From: Streptomyces caelestis
GTDB taxonomy: Bacteria; Actinomycetota; Actinomycetes; Streptomycetales; Streptomycetaceae
NCBI RefSeq assembly: GCF_014205255.1
Contig: NZ_JACHNE010000001.1
Span: 6,138,001-6,202,000, forward strand
Direction: 5' to 3'
DNA: 64,000 nucleotides
Part shown: piece after piece, positions 36,201 to 44,162 of the stretch
Layout: each line of letters begins with the position of its first letter
Position numbering within the stretch: the first letter of the stretch is position 1
The notes under the pieces: model-generated
Database searches by the model: none
The model's input: only the letters and a program-made list of their open reading frames with translations
Told to the model about the DNA's origin: nothing
Program-made: the position numbers and the translations under genes

Positions 36201-36556
36201 GCGTCGGCCGTGGCTCGGCCCCGGGCCTGTGCCTCCTGGTCAGCGAGATGCCCGAGGCGAGCCCGGCCCGCCAGCGCCTGAACGCCGTCGCCGCCACCCT
36301 CGACGGCTTCGAGCTCTCCCGCATCGACCTGGAACAACGCCGTGAGGGCGACGTCCTCGGCCAGGCCCAGTCCGGCACCCGCTCCTCCCTGCGGATGCTC
36401 GCGGTCATCGAGGACGAGGAGATCATCGCGGAGGCGAGAGAGGAGGCGGCGGCCGTCGTGGCGAAGGACCCGGAGCTGACCCACCTCCCCGCCCTGCGGA
36501 CAGCACTGGACGCCCTCTTGGACGAGGAGAGGGAGCAGTACCTGGAGAAGGGGTGA
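33296..36556 (+). CDS. recG: ATP-dependent DNA helicase RecG, interrupted by an intein
   Basis: RecG remodels stalled replication forks. The continuous frame is 1086 residues; removing a 338-residue intein leaves 748, the usual RecG size. N-terminal wedge/OB domain (DEHVTVVAQVADARL; VFFGNG), then Walker A split as GEVGSGK / T, APTEVLAQQH, the DEQH box VVDEQHRFGV, MTATPIPRT, and the C-terminal VATTVIEVGVNVPNATVM and QLRGRVGRG. I chose ATG 33296 (MDLVPALHEPL) rather than the TTG seven codons earlier. The intein separates the invariant Lys from Thr, so without splicing no active helicase forms. Acidic, Lys-rich insert EDDDPKKSGRKKP is species-variable. Followed by rsmD and coaD. Confidence 0.97.
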   Translation: MDLVPALHEPLRQPLKSVLGPATAKVMAEHLGLLTVGDLLHHYPRRYEERGQLTHLADLPMDEHVTVVAQVADARLHTFASARAPRGKGQRLEVTITDGSGRLQLVFFGNGVHKPHKELLPGTRAMFAGKVSVFNRRLQLAHPAYELLRGDSEDPGESVETWAGALIPIYPATAKLESWKIGKAIQTVLPTAQEALDPLPDSLREGRGLVPLPEALLKIHRPHTKADIEDARARLKWDEAFVLQVALARRRHADAQLPAVPREPSPDGLLTAFDARLPFTLTEGQQRVSREIFDDLATEHPMHRLLQGEVGSGKAQPLDSLVLTPTGFRPMGDLRVGDEVVVPDGDIALIAGVFPQGERDVWRLVLSDGSSVECDDEHLWIVGTSCGWHRGQAPKVLTTREIRLDTFKANGSSKWYIPPAQPVDLGGDAGLPLDPYLIGLLLGDGSFRHDLRLSIIDDEIHDAVAAAVAPECRLVPVKESHCDYTIQLKRRAGGVRNPVIQVLRELGLWGTTSHDTFVPQDFKNAPIKDRLAVLQGLLDTDGTVQADGVNISLCSASRRLAEDVAWLVRSLGGRARVLPKKAAYTVQVSLPDAYAPFRLTRKAERVRPRPKDNRFRRGIRAVEYVGRKPVQCISVAHPSHAYVTDNFTVTHNTMVALRAMLAVVDAGGQAAMLAPTEVLAQQHHRSIVEMMGELAEGGMLGGAEQATKVVLLTGSMGAAARRRALLDLTTGEAGIVIGTHALIEDKVQFHDLGLVVVDEQHRFGVEQRDALRGKGKQPPHLLVMTATPIPRTVAMTVFGDLETSVLDQLPAGRSPIASHVVPAADKPHFLARAWERVREEAENGHQAYVVCPRIGDEDDDPKKSGRKKPSESAESPEDAAEKRPPLAVLDVAEQLSKGPLQGLRVEVLHGRMHPDDKDAVMRRFAAGETDVLVATTVIEVGVNVPNATVMVIMDADRFGVSQLHQLRGRVGRGSAPGLCLLVSEMPEASPARQRLNAVAATLDGFELSRIDLEQRREGDVLGQAQSGTRSSLRMLAVIEDEEIIAEAREEAAAVVAKDPELTHLPALRTALDALLDEEREQYLEKG
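34238..35251 (+). other. Class 3-type intein with LAGLIDADG homing endonuclease in RecG
   Basis: 338 residues from Ala1 to Asn338, inserted in GEVGSGK^T. It starts with Ala, not Cys or Ser, and the next extein residue is Thr. Block B reads DDEHLW with H64 and W66 (position B:12); block F has C318 (position F:4) followed by HPSHAYVTDNF; the end is VTHN with H337 and N338. W, C and the downstream T form the WCT signature of class 3 inteins, in which the block F Cys attacks first. Two LAGLIDADG motifs, LIGLLLGDGS (D130) and LLQGLLDTDGT (D227), indicate an apparently intact homing endonuclease. Codon use is slightly less GC-rich than the surrounding recG. No frameshift. Confidence 0.93.
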
Positions 36557-36575
36557 GGGTGACTGACTCTCTTTT

Positions 36576-36630
36576 GGGGGCGCGGGGCTGTAGTCCACAG
36601 GCGGCTACCGCCGCGCGGGCGCGACCAGCC
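36576..36630. repeat. Dispersed Streptomyces intergenic repeat, copy 2
   Basis: Starts GGGGGCGCGGGGC, contains the hairpin GGCGG-CTA-CCGCC, and ends with the GCGCGACCAGCC core shared with copies at 14642 and in smc. It fills the recG-rsmD gap. Confidence 0.65.
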
Positions 36631-36669
36631 ACACTGATACCTGAAGCCGCCCACGACCAAGGACTGAAG

Positions 36670-37257
36670 ATGACCCGCGTGATCGCCGGCACAGCCGGCG
36701 GACGCCGCCTGGCCGTCCCGCCAGGAACAGGAACCCGCCCCACATCGGACCGCGCCCGCGAGGGCCTCTTCTCCACCTGGCAGTCCCTCCTCGGCGGCCC
36801 CCTGGAAGGCGAACGCGTCCTCGACCTCTACGCGGGATCAGGGGCCGTAGGCCTGGAGGCCCTCTCCCGAGGCGCAGGCCAGGCCCTCCTGGTCGAAGCC
36901 GACGCCAAAGCCGTCCGCACGGTCCGCGACAACGTGAAGTCCCTCGGCCTCCCCGGCGCCGAGGTCAGATCAGGCAAAGCCGAACAGATCATCCGCACGA
37001 CACCCCCAGGCGACCCGTACGACCTCGTCTTCCTCGATCCGCCGTACGCCGTCACCGACGACGATCTTCGCGAGATCCTGCTCACACTCCGCGCGGAAGG
37101 CTGGCTCGCCGAAGAAGCCCTCGTCACCGTGGAGCGCAGCACCAGAGGCGGTGAATTCCGGTGGCCCGAGGGCTTCGAGGCCCTCCGGGCCCGTCGCTAC
37201 GGCGAGGGAACGTTTTGGTACGGTCGCGCCGCCTCTACGTGCGAAGACGCACGATGA
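36670..37257 (+). CDS. rsmD: 16S rRNA (guanine966-N2)-methyltransferase
   Basis: A 195-residue SAM-dependent methyltransferase. It has the N-terminal VIAGTAGGRRLAVPPG, the RPTSDRAREGLFSTW region, SAM motif LDLYAGSGAVGLEALSRGA and the catalytic N6-type motif FLDPPYAV. It methylates G966 of 16S rRNA during small-subunit assembly. ATG at 36670 preceded by a weak site. Its stop is 26 bases before the chosen coaD start, the conserved rsmD-coaD pairing. Confidence 0.95.
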   Translation: MTRVIAGTAGGRRLAVPPGTGTRPTSDRAREGLFSTWQSLLGGPLEGERVLDLYAGSGAVGLEALSRGAGQALLVEADAKAVRTVRDNVKSLGLPGAEVRSGKAEQIIRTTPPGDPYDLVFLDPPYAVTDDDLREILLTLRAEGWLAEEALVTVERSTRGGEFRWPEGFEALRARRYGEGTFWYGRAASTCEDAR

Positions 37258-37283
37258 CCGGACCGGAGAGCGAGGGATCACAA

Positions 37284-37763
37284 GTGCGCCGCGCCGTATG
37301 TCCCGGGTCGTTCGACCCGATCACCAACGGACACCTCGACATCATCTCCCGCGCTTCCAGGCTGTACGACGAGGTCTACGTCGCGGTGATGATCAACCAG
37401 TCGAAGAAGGGACTGTTCGAGATCGACGAGCGGATCGACCTGATCCGCCGGGTCACCGCCGAGTACGGCAACGTCCGCGTCGAGGCCTTCCACGGCCTGC
37501 TCGTCGACTTCTGCAAGCAGCGCGACATCCCCGCCATCGTCAAGGGCCTGCGCGCGGTGAGCGACTTCGACTACGAGCTCCAGATGGCCCAGATGAACAA
37601 CGGCCTCTCGGGCGTGGAGACCCTCTTCATCCCCACCAACCCCACCTACAGCTTCCTGTCGTCCTCCCTGGTCAAGGAGGTCGCGACCTGGGGCGGCGAC
37701 GTCTCCCACCTGGTGCCGGCCGAAGTCCTCCAGGCCCTCACCGAGCGCCTGCGGAAGGACTGA
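37284..37763 (+). CDS. coaD: Phosphopantetheine adenylyltransferase
   Basis: A 159-residue nucleotidyltransferase for the fourth step of coenzyme A synthesis. The TxGH-type motif appears as FDPITNGHLD, the ATP-binding end as SSSLVKEVATWGG. I chose GTG 37284 (MRRAVCPGSFDP) behind GAGGGA, giving the family's usual length; an ATG at 37254 overlapping the rsmD stop would add ten residues. The product is a cytoplasmic hexamer in characterised relatives. Confidence 0.96.
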   Translation: MRRAVCPGSFDPITNGHLDIISRASRLYDEVYVAVMINQSKKGLFEIDERIDLIRRVTAEYGNVRVEAFHGLLVDFCKQRDIPAIVKGLRAVSDFDYELQMAQMNNGLSGVETLFIPTNPTYSFLSSSLVKEVATWGGDVSHLVPAEVLQALTERLRKD

Positions 37764-37884
37764 ACGCGCCCCGGGGCGCCCCACAGGACTCTGACACCCC
37801 GTCACCCGGTGTCCCCCGGGGACCCCAGGGCCGTACAGTCGTCCCGTCCGTCTCCAAGCATCTGTAGAGAGTGGCGAGCATACG

Positions 37885-38982
37885 GTGGACGTGCAGAAGA
37901 AGCTCGACGAGATCGTCGCCGCGGTCTCCGGCGCCCGGTCCATGCCCATGTCGGCCTCGTGCGTGGTCAACCGCGCCGAACTGCTCTCCATGCTGGAAGA
38001 GGTGCGCGCGGCGCTGCCCGGCTCCCTCGCCCAGGCCCAGGAGCTGATCGGCGACCGCGAGCAGATGGTCGAGCAGGCCCGCCAGGAGGCCGAGCGGATC
38101 ATCCAGAGCGCGCACGCCGAGCGCGGCTCCCTGATCTCCGACACCGAGGTCGCCCGCCGGTCCCAGGCCGAAGCCGACCGGATCCTCGCCGAGGCCCGCA
38201 AGGAGGCCGAGGAGATCCGCGCCGAGGCCGACGAGTACGTCGACTCCAAGCTCGCCAACTTCGAGGTCGTCCTCACCAAGACCCTCGGCTCCGTCGGCCG
38301 CGGCCGTGAGAAGCTCCTCGGCACCGGCCCCGGCACCGACGAGCAGGGCTACCAGGACGAGGACGCCCCGGAGCGCAGCCACGACCCGGAGACCCAGCGC
38401 CGTACCGCCGACGAGTACGTCGACATCAAGCTCGGCGCCTTCGAGGCGGTCCTCGCCAAGACCCTGGAGGCCGTCGGCCGCGGCCGGCAGAAGCTGCACG
38501 GCCGGATCGCCACCGACGACCTCGGCGCCCTGGCCGACGACACCAGCACCGTCCAGCACACCAGCGACGCCGACTACCTCGCCGGCCTGGCCGGCCTCGC
38601 GGAGGAGAAGCCCCCGGCCGAGCAGCCCGCCCAGCAGCAGGACTACGGCCAGCCGCAGCCGGCCTACTCCCCCACCTCCGGCTACGCTCCGGCGGGAGGT
38701 GCCCCCATCCAGCAGCAGCCCGACCCCTACGGCGGCTACCCGCAGCAGCCGTACGCCGCCCAGCAGGACCAGTACGGCTACCAGGCCGATCCCTACGCCT
38801 ACCAGGGCTACGACCCGCAGCAGCCCGCGTACGACCCGAACCAGGCCCAGCAGCCACAACAGGGGCATCAGAGCCCACAGAGCCCACAGGGATACGCCCT
38901 GGACGAGACCAGCCTCTTCGACACCGGAATGATCAGCGCCGAGCAGCTCCGGGCCTACGAGCAGGGCCGCGGCAACGGCTGA
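37885..38982 (+). CDS. DivIVA-like coiled-coil protein with Gln/Tyr-rich tail
   Basis: A 365-residue protein. After an N-terminal MDVQKKLDEIVAAVSGARSMPMSASC and VNRAELLSMLEEVR come long coiled coils (about 60-145: EQMVEQARQEAERIIQSA, ARKEAEEIRAEADEYVD). A 30-residue block EYVD(S/I)KL..FE.VL.KTL..VGRGR.KL occurs twice, about 60 residues apart. The last 110 residues are Gln/Pro/Tyr-rich and probably disordered, closing with ETSLFDTGMISAEQLRAYEQ. Similar proteins are annotated as cell-division-initiation or ATP synthase b-like. No membrane helix. GTG start at 37885. Confidence 0.85.
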   Translation: MDVQKKLDEIVAAVSGARSMPMSASCVVNRAELLSMLEEVRAALPGSLAQAQELIGDREQMVEQARQEAERIIQSAHAERGSLISDTEVARRSQAEADRILAEARKEAEEIRAEADEYVDSKLANFEVVLTKTLGSVGRGREKLLGTGPGTDEQGYQDEDAPERSHDPETQRRTADEYVDIKLGAFEAVLAKTLEAVGRGRQKLHGRIATDDLGALADDTSTVQHTSDADYLAGLAGLAEEKPPAEQPAQQQDYGQPQPAYSPTSGYAPAGGAPIQQQPDPYGGYPQQPYAAQQDQYGYQADPYAYQGYDPQQPAYDPNQAQQPQQGHQSPQSPQGYALDETSLFDTGMISAEQLRAYEQGRGNG

Positions 38983-38990
38983 GCACCGGA

Positions 38991-39020
38991 TTGGGCCGAC
39001 AGGCAAAGGTCCAGTATCCT
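38991..39020 (+). promoter_or_regulatory. Predicted promoter for DUF177-rpmF-rnc
   Basis: TTGGGC and TATCCT are 18 bases apart, starting nine bases after the upstream stop codon; the leader to the first ATG is then about 85 bases. Confidence 0.5.
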
Positions 39021-39111
39021 GGCTCTTCGGTCGCGTGTACGTCCGCGATCAACGCTGCCCGGGAACACCGAAGGGTGGCGTCTCCCTCAGCTCAGCAGAC
39101 CGAAAGCAGGA

Positions 39112-39756
39112 ATGGCCCTGAACGCCCGCCTCGACCACCGCAACCCTCTCGTGTTCGACACGCACGAGCTGGGTCGGCGGCCCGGTGCGCTACAGCGCCT
39201 GACCCGCACGGTCGACGCTCCCAAGGACCTCGGTATCAAGGGAGTCATCGGAGTGCCGGAAGGTGCCCCGGTGGAGCTCGATCTCCGCCTGGAGTCGGTC
39301 ATGGAAGGGGTGCTCGTCACAGGCACCGCCCGTGCCGCTGCCGAGGGGGAGTGCGTAAGGTGTCTGGAGCCGCTTCAGCTCGACGTCGAAGCGGACTTCC
39401 AGGAGATGTTCTCGTACCCTGACGCCGACGACCGGGGCCGCGTGATCGCGGAACCGGGCGACGACGCCGAGGACGACGAGGACAGGCTCTTCCTCGAGGA
39501 CGGCCTGTTCGACCTCGAGCCCGTGCTGCGTGATGCGGTGGTGCTCGCACTGCCGATGCAGCCGGTGTGCCAGGAAGACTGCCCTGGTCTGTGTGCCGAG
39601 TGCGGCGCACGGCTGGCGGACGACCCGGACCACCACCATGACGCCGTCGACATCCGTTGGGCGGCATTGCAGGGACTCGCCGGCACCATGAGGGACGGCG
39701 AGAAGGACGAGATGAGCGGCGCCGAACCTGGCGTCGACGAGAAGCAGGAGAAGTAG
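39112..39756 (+). CDS. DUF177 (YceD) family protein
   Basis: A 214-residue cytoplasmic protein. Key features are the DUF177 core [22 protein letters not shown], a CVRC pair and a second cysteine cluster [12 protein letters not shown] near residue 155, likely binding a metal ion. An acidic loop ([17 protein letters not shown]) and acidic tail are actinomycete features. Members are encoded next to rpmF in most bacteria and are linked to 23S rRNA or large-subunit accumulation. Here it is the first gene of DUF177-rpmF-rnc, two bases before rpmF. Confidence 0.93.
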   Translation: MALNARLDHRNPLVFDTHELGRRPGALQRLTRTVDAPKDLGIKGVIGVPEGAPVELDLRLESVMEGVLVTGTARAAAEGECVRCLEPLQLDVEADFQEMFSYPDADDRGRVIAEPGDDAEDDEDRLFLEDGLFDLEPVLRDAVVLALPMQPVCQEDCPGLCAECGARLADDPDHHHDAVDIRWAALQGLAGTMRDGEKDEMSGAEPGVDEKQEK

Positions 39757-39758
39757 CC

Positions 39759-39932
39759 GTGGCTGTTCCGAAGCGGAAGATGTCGCGCAGCAACACGCGC
39801 CACCGCCGGTCGCAGTGGAAGGCTGCGGTCCCCACCCTGGTTGCGTGCGAGCGCTGCCACGAGCCCAAGCTGCAGCACATCGCGTGCCCCTCGTGCGGCA
39901 CTTACAACAAGCGCCAGGTCCTCGAGGTCTGA
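39759..39932 (+). CDS. rpmF: 50S ribosomal protein L32
   Basis: A 57-residue ribosomal protein: [20 protein letters not shown], then a zinc-binding pair of CxxC motifs ([17 protein letters not shown]). GTG at 39759, two bases after the DUF177 stop, with AGGAGAAG as ribosome site overlapping the upstream gene. Zinc-containing L32 type. Followed closely by rnc. Confidence 0.97.
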   Translation: MAVPKRKMSRSNTRHRRSQWKAAVPTLVACERCHEPKLQHIACPSCGTYNKRQVLEV

Positions 39933-39951
39933 GCGGCTGGTGAGAGGCACT

Positions 39952-40791
39952 GTGTCCACGCCTAAGAACAAGTCCTCCCGTGTGAGCGGGAGCGCGACGG
40001 CGGACAACCAGGCCTCGTCCCACACGCTTCTGGAAGGGCGGCTCGGCTACAAGGTCGAGTCCGCCCTTCTGGTGCGAGCACTGACCCACCGGTCGTACGC
40101 ATACGAGAACGGCGGTCTGCCGACCAACGAGCGCCTGGAGTTCCTCGGGGACTCCGTGCTCGGCCTGGTCGTCACGGACACGCTGTACCGCACCCACCCC
40201 GACCTGCCCGAAGGCCAGCTGGCCAAGCTGCGGGCCGCGGTGGTGAACTCGCGTGCGCTCGCCGAGGTGGGGCGCGAGCTCGACCTGGGCTCCTTCATCC
40301 GGCTCGGCCGGGGTGAAGAGGGCACGGGCGGCCGGGACAAGGCGTCCATCCTCGCCGACACCCTGGAAGCGGTGATCGGCGCGGTCTACCTCGACCAGGG
40401 CCTGGACTCGGCGGCGGAGCTGGTGCACCGCCTGTTCGACCCCCTGATCGAGAAATCCTCGAACCTCGGAGCCGGCCTGGACTGGAAGACCAGCCTCCAG
40501 GAGCTCACCGCGACCGAGGGGCTCGGCGTCCCCGAGTACCTGGTCACGGAGACCGGCCCCGACCACGAGAAGACCTTCACTGCTGCCGCCCGCGTCGGAG
40601 GCGTCTCGTACGGCACCGGCACCGGCCGCAGCAAGAAGGAGGCGGAGCAGCAGGCCGCCGAGTCCGCGTGGCGGTCCATCCGGGCCGCGGCGGACGAGCG
40701 CGCCAAGGCGGCGAAGGCCGCCGAGGCGACGCAGACGGCGGCGGCTCAGGCCGCCCACACGGTCGTCGACGGCAGCAGCGTCGACGGCTGA
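39952..40791 (+). CDS. rnc: Ribonuclease III (AbsB)
   Basis: A 279-residue double-strand-specific endoribonuclease. The catalytic signature [11 protein letters not shown] starts near residue 58 with the second metal site at [15 protein letters not shown], and a dsRNA-binding domain ([16 protein letters not shown]...[15 protein letters not shown]) follows. The C-terminal 40 residues are Ala-rich. In S. coelicolor this gene is absB, a global activator of antibiotic production through processing of adpA, rRNA and its own transcript. GTG at 39952 is chosen over one at 39940. Confidence 0.97.
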   Translation: MSTPKNKSSRVSGSATADNQASSHTLLEGRLGYKVESALLVRALTHRSYAYENGGLPTNERLEFLGDSVLGLVVTDTLYRTHPDLPEGQLAKLRAAVVNSRALAEVGRELDLGSFIRLGRGEEGTGGRDKASILADTLEAVIGAVYLDQGLDSAAELVHRLFDPLIEKSSNLGAGLDWKTSLQELTATEGLGVPEYLVTETGPDHEKTFTAAARVGGVSYGTGTGRSKKEAEQQAAESAWRSIRAAADERAKAAKAAEATQTAAAQAAHTVVDGSSVDG

Positions 40792-40834
40792 CGTGCCGGC
40801 CGCCCGCACCGGCGGCCGGCACCGCACAGCGCAC

Positions 40835-40870
40835 CCGAGCGCCCGCCCCTGCCCGGGGGCGGGCGCTCGG
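40835..40870 (+). terminator. 15-bp perfect hairpin between rnc and mutM
   Basis: CCGAGCGCCCGCCCC pairs with GGGGCGGGCGCTCGG around a six-base loop, ending 29 bases before the mutM start. It should end the rpmF-rnc transcript, or attenuate read-through. Confidence 0.85.
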
Positions 40871-40899
40871 TCATCCACAGGTTTGTGACGGGGGACCCC

Positions 40900-41760
40900 A
40901 TGCCCGAGTTGCCCGAGGTCGAGGTCGTACGGCGCGGACTTGAGCGGTGGGTCGCCCACCGGACCGTCGCCGAGGCCGAGGTGCTGCACCCGCGCGCGGT
41001 ACGCCGCCACCTCGCGGGCGCCGACGACTTCGCGCACCGTCTGAAGGGCCACCGCATCGGCACCCCGAGCCGTCGCGGCAAGTACCTGTGGCTGCCCCTG
41101 GAGGACACGGACCAGTCGATCCTGGCTCACCTCGGCATGAGCGGCCAGCTGCTGGTCCAGCCGCACACGGCCCCGGACGAGAAGCACCTGCGCATCCGCG
41201 TCCGCTTCAGCGATGCTCTGGGCACTGAACTCCGCTTCGTCGACCAGCGCACCTTCGGCGGTCTGTCGCTGCACGACAACACCCCCGACGGCCTGCCCGA
41301 CGTCATCGCGCACATCGCCCGCGACCCGCTCGACGAGCTCTTCGACGACGAGGCCTTCCACCGGGCGCTGCGCCGCAAACGGTCCACGATCAAGCGGGCC
41401 CTGCTCGACCAGTCACTGATCAGCGGCGTCGGCAACATCTACGCGGACGAGGCCCTGTGGCGGGCCCGCCTCCACTACGAGCGCCCGACCGCGACCTTCA
41501 CGCGCCCGCGCACCCTGCTGCTCCTGGGCCATGTGCGGGACGTGATGAACGCGGCCCTCGCGGTGGGCGGCACCAGCTTCGACAGCCTGTACGTCAACGT
41601 CAACGGCGAGTCCGGCTACTTCGACCGGTCCCTCGACGCGTACGGCCGCGAGGGCCTGCCCTGCCGCCGCTGCGGCACCCCGATACGCCGGCGGCCCTGG
41701 ATGAACCGGTCGAGCTACTCCTGCCCGAAGTGCCAGCGGCCGCCGCGGATCACGCCCTAG
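40900..41760 (+). CDS. mutM: Formamidopyrimidine-DNA glycosylase
   Basis: A 286-residue DNA repair enzyme that removes 8-oxoguanine. After Met removal the catalytic Pro1 and Glu are in [12 protein letters not shown]; the helix-two-turn-helix includes [20 protein letters not shown]; the zinc finger is [25 protein letters not shown] in two halves (C-x2-C and C-x2-C). The start must be ATG 40900 because the catalytic residue is the N-terminal proline. The 3' end overlaps the convergent hxlR-type gene by 11 bases. Confidence 0.96.
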   Translation: MPELPEVEVVRRGLERWVAHRTVAEAEVLHPRAVRRHLAGADDFAHRLKGHRIGTPSRRGKYLWLPLEDTDQSILAHLGMSGQLLVQPHTAPDEKHLRIRVRFSDALGTELRFVDQRTFGGLSLHDNTPDGLPDVIAHIARDPLDELFDDEAFHRALRRKRSTIKRALLDQSLISGVGNIYADEALWRARLHYERPTATFTRPRTLLLLGHVRDVMNAALAVGGTSFDSLYVNVNGESGYFDRSLDAYGREGLPCRRCGTPIRRRPWMNRSSYSCPKCQRPPRITP

Positions 41761-42148
41761 CGGAGTCGTACCGCTCGCGAGCGGCCAGTACCTCGTCCAT
41801 GCTGCCCTCCACGAAGTGGATCAGGGCGAGCAGCCGCTCGGCCACTCCGCGTCCCAGCGGTGTCAGTTCGTAGTCCACGCGGGGCGGGTTGGTCGGCTGG
41901 GCCTCGCGGTGCACCAGGCCGTCGCGCTCCAGCGCGTGCAGCGTCTGGGAGAGCATCTTCTCGCTGACGCCGTCGACCCGGCGACGCAGTTCGTTGAAGC
42001 GGAGCGAGCCCTCGTACAGGGCGCCCAGCGTCAGTGCGCCCCAGCGGCCCGTGACGTGCTCCAGCGTGCCGCGCGAGGGGCAGGCCTTGGCGAACACGCT
42101 GTACGGGAGGTCGTCCAGCCCCTCCGTGAGCTCCTGGGTGGTGGTCAT
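41750..42148 (-). CDS. HxlR-family transcriptional regulator with single cysteine
   Basis: A 132-residue winged-helix protein of the HxlR family. The N-terminal [15 protein letters not shown] block contains the only cysteine (C23) in the protein, at the position used by HxlR-type thiol sensors such as YodB/QorR; recognition helix region [30 protein letters not shown]; wing [10 protein letters not shown]. It is divergent from a flavodoxin-fold gene across a region with a perfect palindrome, suggesting redox- or quinone-responsive repression of that gene and itself. Coding end overlaps mutM on the other strand. Confidence 0.92.
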   Translation of the reverse strand: MTTTQELTEGLDDLPYSVFAKACPSRGTLEHVTGRWGALTLGALYEGSLRFNELRRRVDGVSEKMLSQTLHALERDGLVHREAQPTNPPRVDYELTPLGRGVAERLLALIHFVEGSMDEVLAARERYDSARA

Positions 42149-42187
42149 ATACCCAGCCTACGCCAACACAGCGCTAACCGACAGGTT

Positions 42188-42208
42188 GCACTAACTGAAA
42201 GTTAGTGC
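42188..42208. promoter_or_regulatory. Perfect palindromic operator between hxlR-type and flavodoxin genes
   Basis: GCACTAACT-GAA-AGTTAGTGC: nine-base perfect arms, three-base spacer. It lies 40 bases upstream of the regulator's start and 47 before the flavodoxin start. A weaker GCGCTAACC copy sits just upstream at 42171. Confidence 0.75.
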
Positions 42209-42255
42209 TTTCCTTTGGTCACCGTCAGCGACCTGCCTGTTTCAGGAGTACTTAC

Positions 42256-42840
42256 GTGACCACCCCTGTTGTTTCCATCGCCTACCACTCCGGCTACGGT
42301 CACACCGCCGTCATCGCCGAGGCCGTCCGTGCCGGTGCCGCCGAGGCCGGTGCCGAGGTGCACCTGATCAAGGTCGACGAGATCACCGAGGAGCAGTGGG
42401 CGACCCTCGACGGCTCGGACGCCATCGTGTTCGGATCGCCGACCTACATGGGCACCGCGTCCGGCGCCTTCCACGTCTTCGCGGAGGCCACCTCGAAGCG
42501 CTGGGCCACCCAGGCCTGGAAGGACAAGCTGGCCGCAGGCTTCACCAACTCGGCCTCCAAGAGCGGCGACAAGCTGCACACCCTGCAGTACTTCCAGATC
42601 CTCGCCGCGCAGCTCGGCATGCACTGGGTCAACCTGGGTCTGCTCCCGGGCTGGAACAGCAGCACCGGCTCCGAACACGACCTGAACCGTCTCGGCGTCT
42701 TCACGGGCGCTGCCGCCCAGACCAACGCCGACGAGGGCCCGGAGGCCGTCCACAAGGCCGACATCGCCACGGCCGAGCAACTGGGCCGCCGCGTGGCGCA
42801 GACGGCCAGGGTCTTCCTCAAGGGCCTGGCCGCCGCCTGA
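42256..42840 (+). CDS. Flavodoxin-fold NAD(P)H quinone/FMN oxidoreductase
   Basis: A 194-residue flavodoxin-fold protein. SIAYHSGYGHTAVIAEAV is the FMN phosphate loop, FGSPTYMGTASGAFHVFAEATS holds the second FMN contact, and HWVNLGLLPGW the third. It resembles WrbA-type NAD(P)H:quinone oxidoreductases, which reduce quinones by two electrons and so limit redox cycling. No cysteine or membrane segment. GTG at 42256 follows CAGGAG at seven bases. Probably repressed by the divergent HxlR-family regulator. Confidence 0.9.
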   Translation: MTTPVVSIAYHSGYGHTAVIAEAVRAGAAEAGAEVHLIKVDEITEEQWATLDGSDAIVFGSPTYMGTASGAFHVFAEATSKRWATQAWKDKLAAGFTNSASKSGDKLHTLQYFQILAAQLGMHWVNLGLLPGWNSSTGSEHDLNRLGVFTGAAAQTNADEGPEAVHKADIATAEQLGRRVAQTARVFLKGLAAA

Positions 42841-42855
42841 ACCTCGGGCAGGAGC

Positions 42856-44001
42856 TCAGTAGCCGAAGTTCTGGGTCCACCACGGGCCGCCCGACCCGAA
42901 CTCGACCCCGACGCCGAGCGTCTTGAAGTCGCAGTTCAGGATGTTGGCGCGGTGGCCGGGGCTGTTCATCCAGGCATCCATCACGGCCGCCGCGTCGGCC
43001 TGGCCGCGGGCTATGTTCTCCCCGCCGAGGTTGGATATCCCGGCCCTCTCGGCCCGGTCCCACGGCGTCCGGCCGTCCGGGTCGGTGTGGTCGAAGAAGC
43101 CCCGCGCGGCCATGTCCTCGCTGTAGTTCTGCGCCAGCTCGGTCAGCGCGCTGTTCGCGGCGACCGCACTGCACCCCACCTTCGCCCGCTCCTCGTTCAC
43201 GAGCGCGAGCACCTGGGCCGCGGCGGCGGACTCCTCGGAGAGGGAGGCGGGCACGCTGGGCTTCACCGGCGCCTTCGTGGCCGTACGGGAGGGCGTGTTG
43301 TCCGGCTTCTCGCTGGGAGTGGTGGCGGTCGGCCTCTTCTTCTCCGGCGTCTTCTCCTGCGTCCGCTCGGGCTTCTCCGGCGTCTTCGTCGGCGCGGCCG
43401 ACGACTTCGAGGCGGACGGCGACGGCGAGAGGGAGCGCTCGGCGTCCCGGCTCGTGGGCGCGCCGTACCGGCCGTCGGCGCTGCCGGTGGTGCCGCCCTG
43501 CTCGGTCGGGCCGTTCGTCGGCGTGTCCCCGGCCTGCACCTTGTCGGCGCCGCCGGTGCCGCCGCCGAGCTGGTAGTTCTCGAGGCCGGGCACCGCGCCC
43601 GTGGCGACCGCGACCGTGCCGAGGGCGACCGCCGCGGACACGCCGAGCAGCCCGGTGCGCATCGGCCGCGCGGTCTTCTTCCGGCGGCGGTGCGAGCCCG
43701 CGCGTCGGGCGCCGCCGTCGGGCGTGAAGCCGTCGTCGGCGAAGGCGGCCGTCTCGGCGGTCCGCAGGTCACGGCCGTCACCCGGCTGGGAGGCACCCGT
43801 GGCGAACAGGTAGGCCTCGCTCTCCGCGTAGGCGTCGGCGTACGCCTCGGGGTTCAGGTAGGGCGCGATGCCCATCGTCGGGCCGTCTCCCGCGGGGGAG
43901 CGCAGCGGGTCGTGGCCTGCCACGGAGCCGTCGGCCTGCGTGATCCCCGTGGCGCGGCCCGTGGCGGCGCGGCCGGCGGCGGAGCGTCGGTGGCGTCCCA
44001 T
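42856..44001 (-). CDS. CAP (SCP/PR-1) domain protein with membrane anchor
   Basis: A 381-residue cell-surface protein. An N-terminal cytoplasmic part of about 115 residues (with RRRKKTARP) precedes a single membrane helix (about 117-136), then a Pro/Thr/Lys-rich spacer (TPEKPERTQEKTPEKKRP) that could span the wall, and a C-terminal CAP domain (about 260-381) with FFDHTDP, GGENIARG and SPGHRANIL carrying the conserved His, Glu, His. Bacterial CAP proteins bind lipids or act in wall biology; function here unknown. Topology: N-in, C-out. Divergent from acyP. Confidence 0.9.
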   Translation of the reverse strand: MGRHRRSAAGRAATGRATGITQADGSVAGHDPLRSPAGDGPTMGIAPYLNPEAYADAYAESEAYLFATGASQPGDGRDLRTAETAAFADDGFTPDGGARRAGSHRRRKKTARPMRTGLLGVSAAVALGTVAVATGAVPGLENYQLGGGTGGADKVQAGDTPTNGPTEQGGTTGSADGRYGAPTSRDAERSLSPSPSASKSSAAPTKTPEKPERTQEKTPEKKRPTATTPSEKPDNTPSRTATKAPVKPSVPASLSEESAAAAQVLALVNEERAKVGCSAVAANSALTELAQNYSEDMAARGFFDHTDPDGRTPWDRAERAGISNLGGENIARGQADAAAVMDAWMNSPGHRANILNCDFKTLGVGVEFGSGGPWWTQNFGY

Positions 44002-44162
44002 GTCCTGGCCTTCCTCGTCCTGGCGGTCGACTCGTCCTCGAGATCAACACCAAACTCACTCGATCGTGTGAGTTTCATATGAGATTCGTTGGGTGGGGAC
44101 GGTACCGCATGGCGCAAGTGGAGGAAGTGCCCGGAGAGAGTTCGGGCGGTTAGGTTGCAGTC

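Noticed and set aside
33536-36598. 1020-codon minus-strand frame through recG
   Set aside because: It spans the RecG helicase motifs and intein on the opposite strand and has no recognisable domain; it is an antisense shadow.
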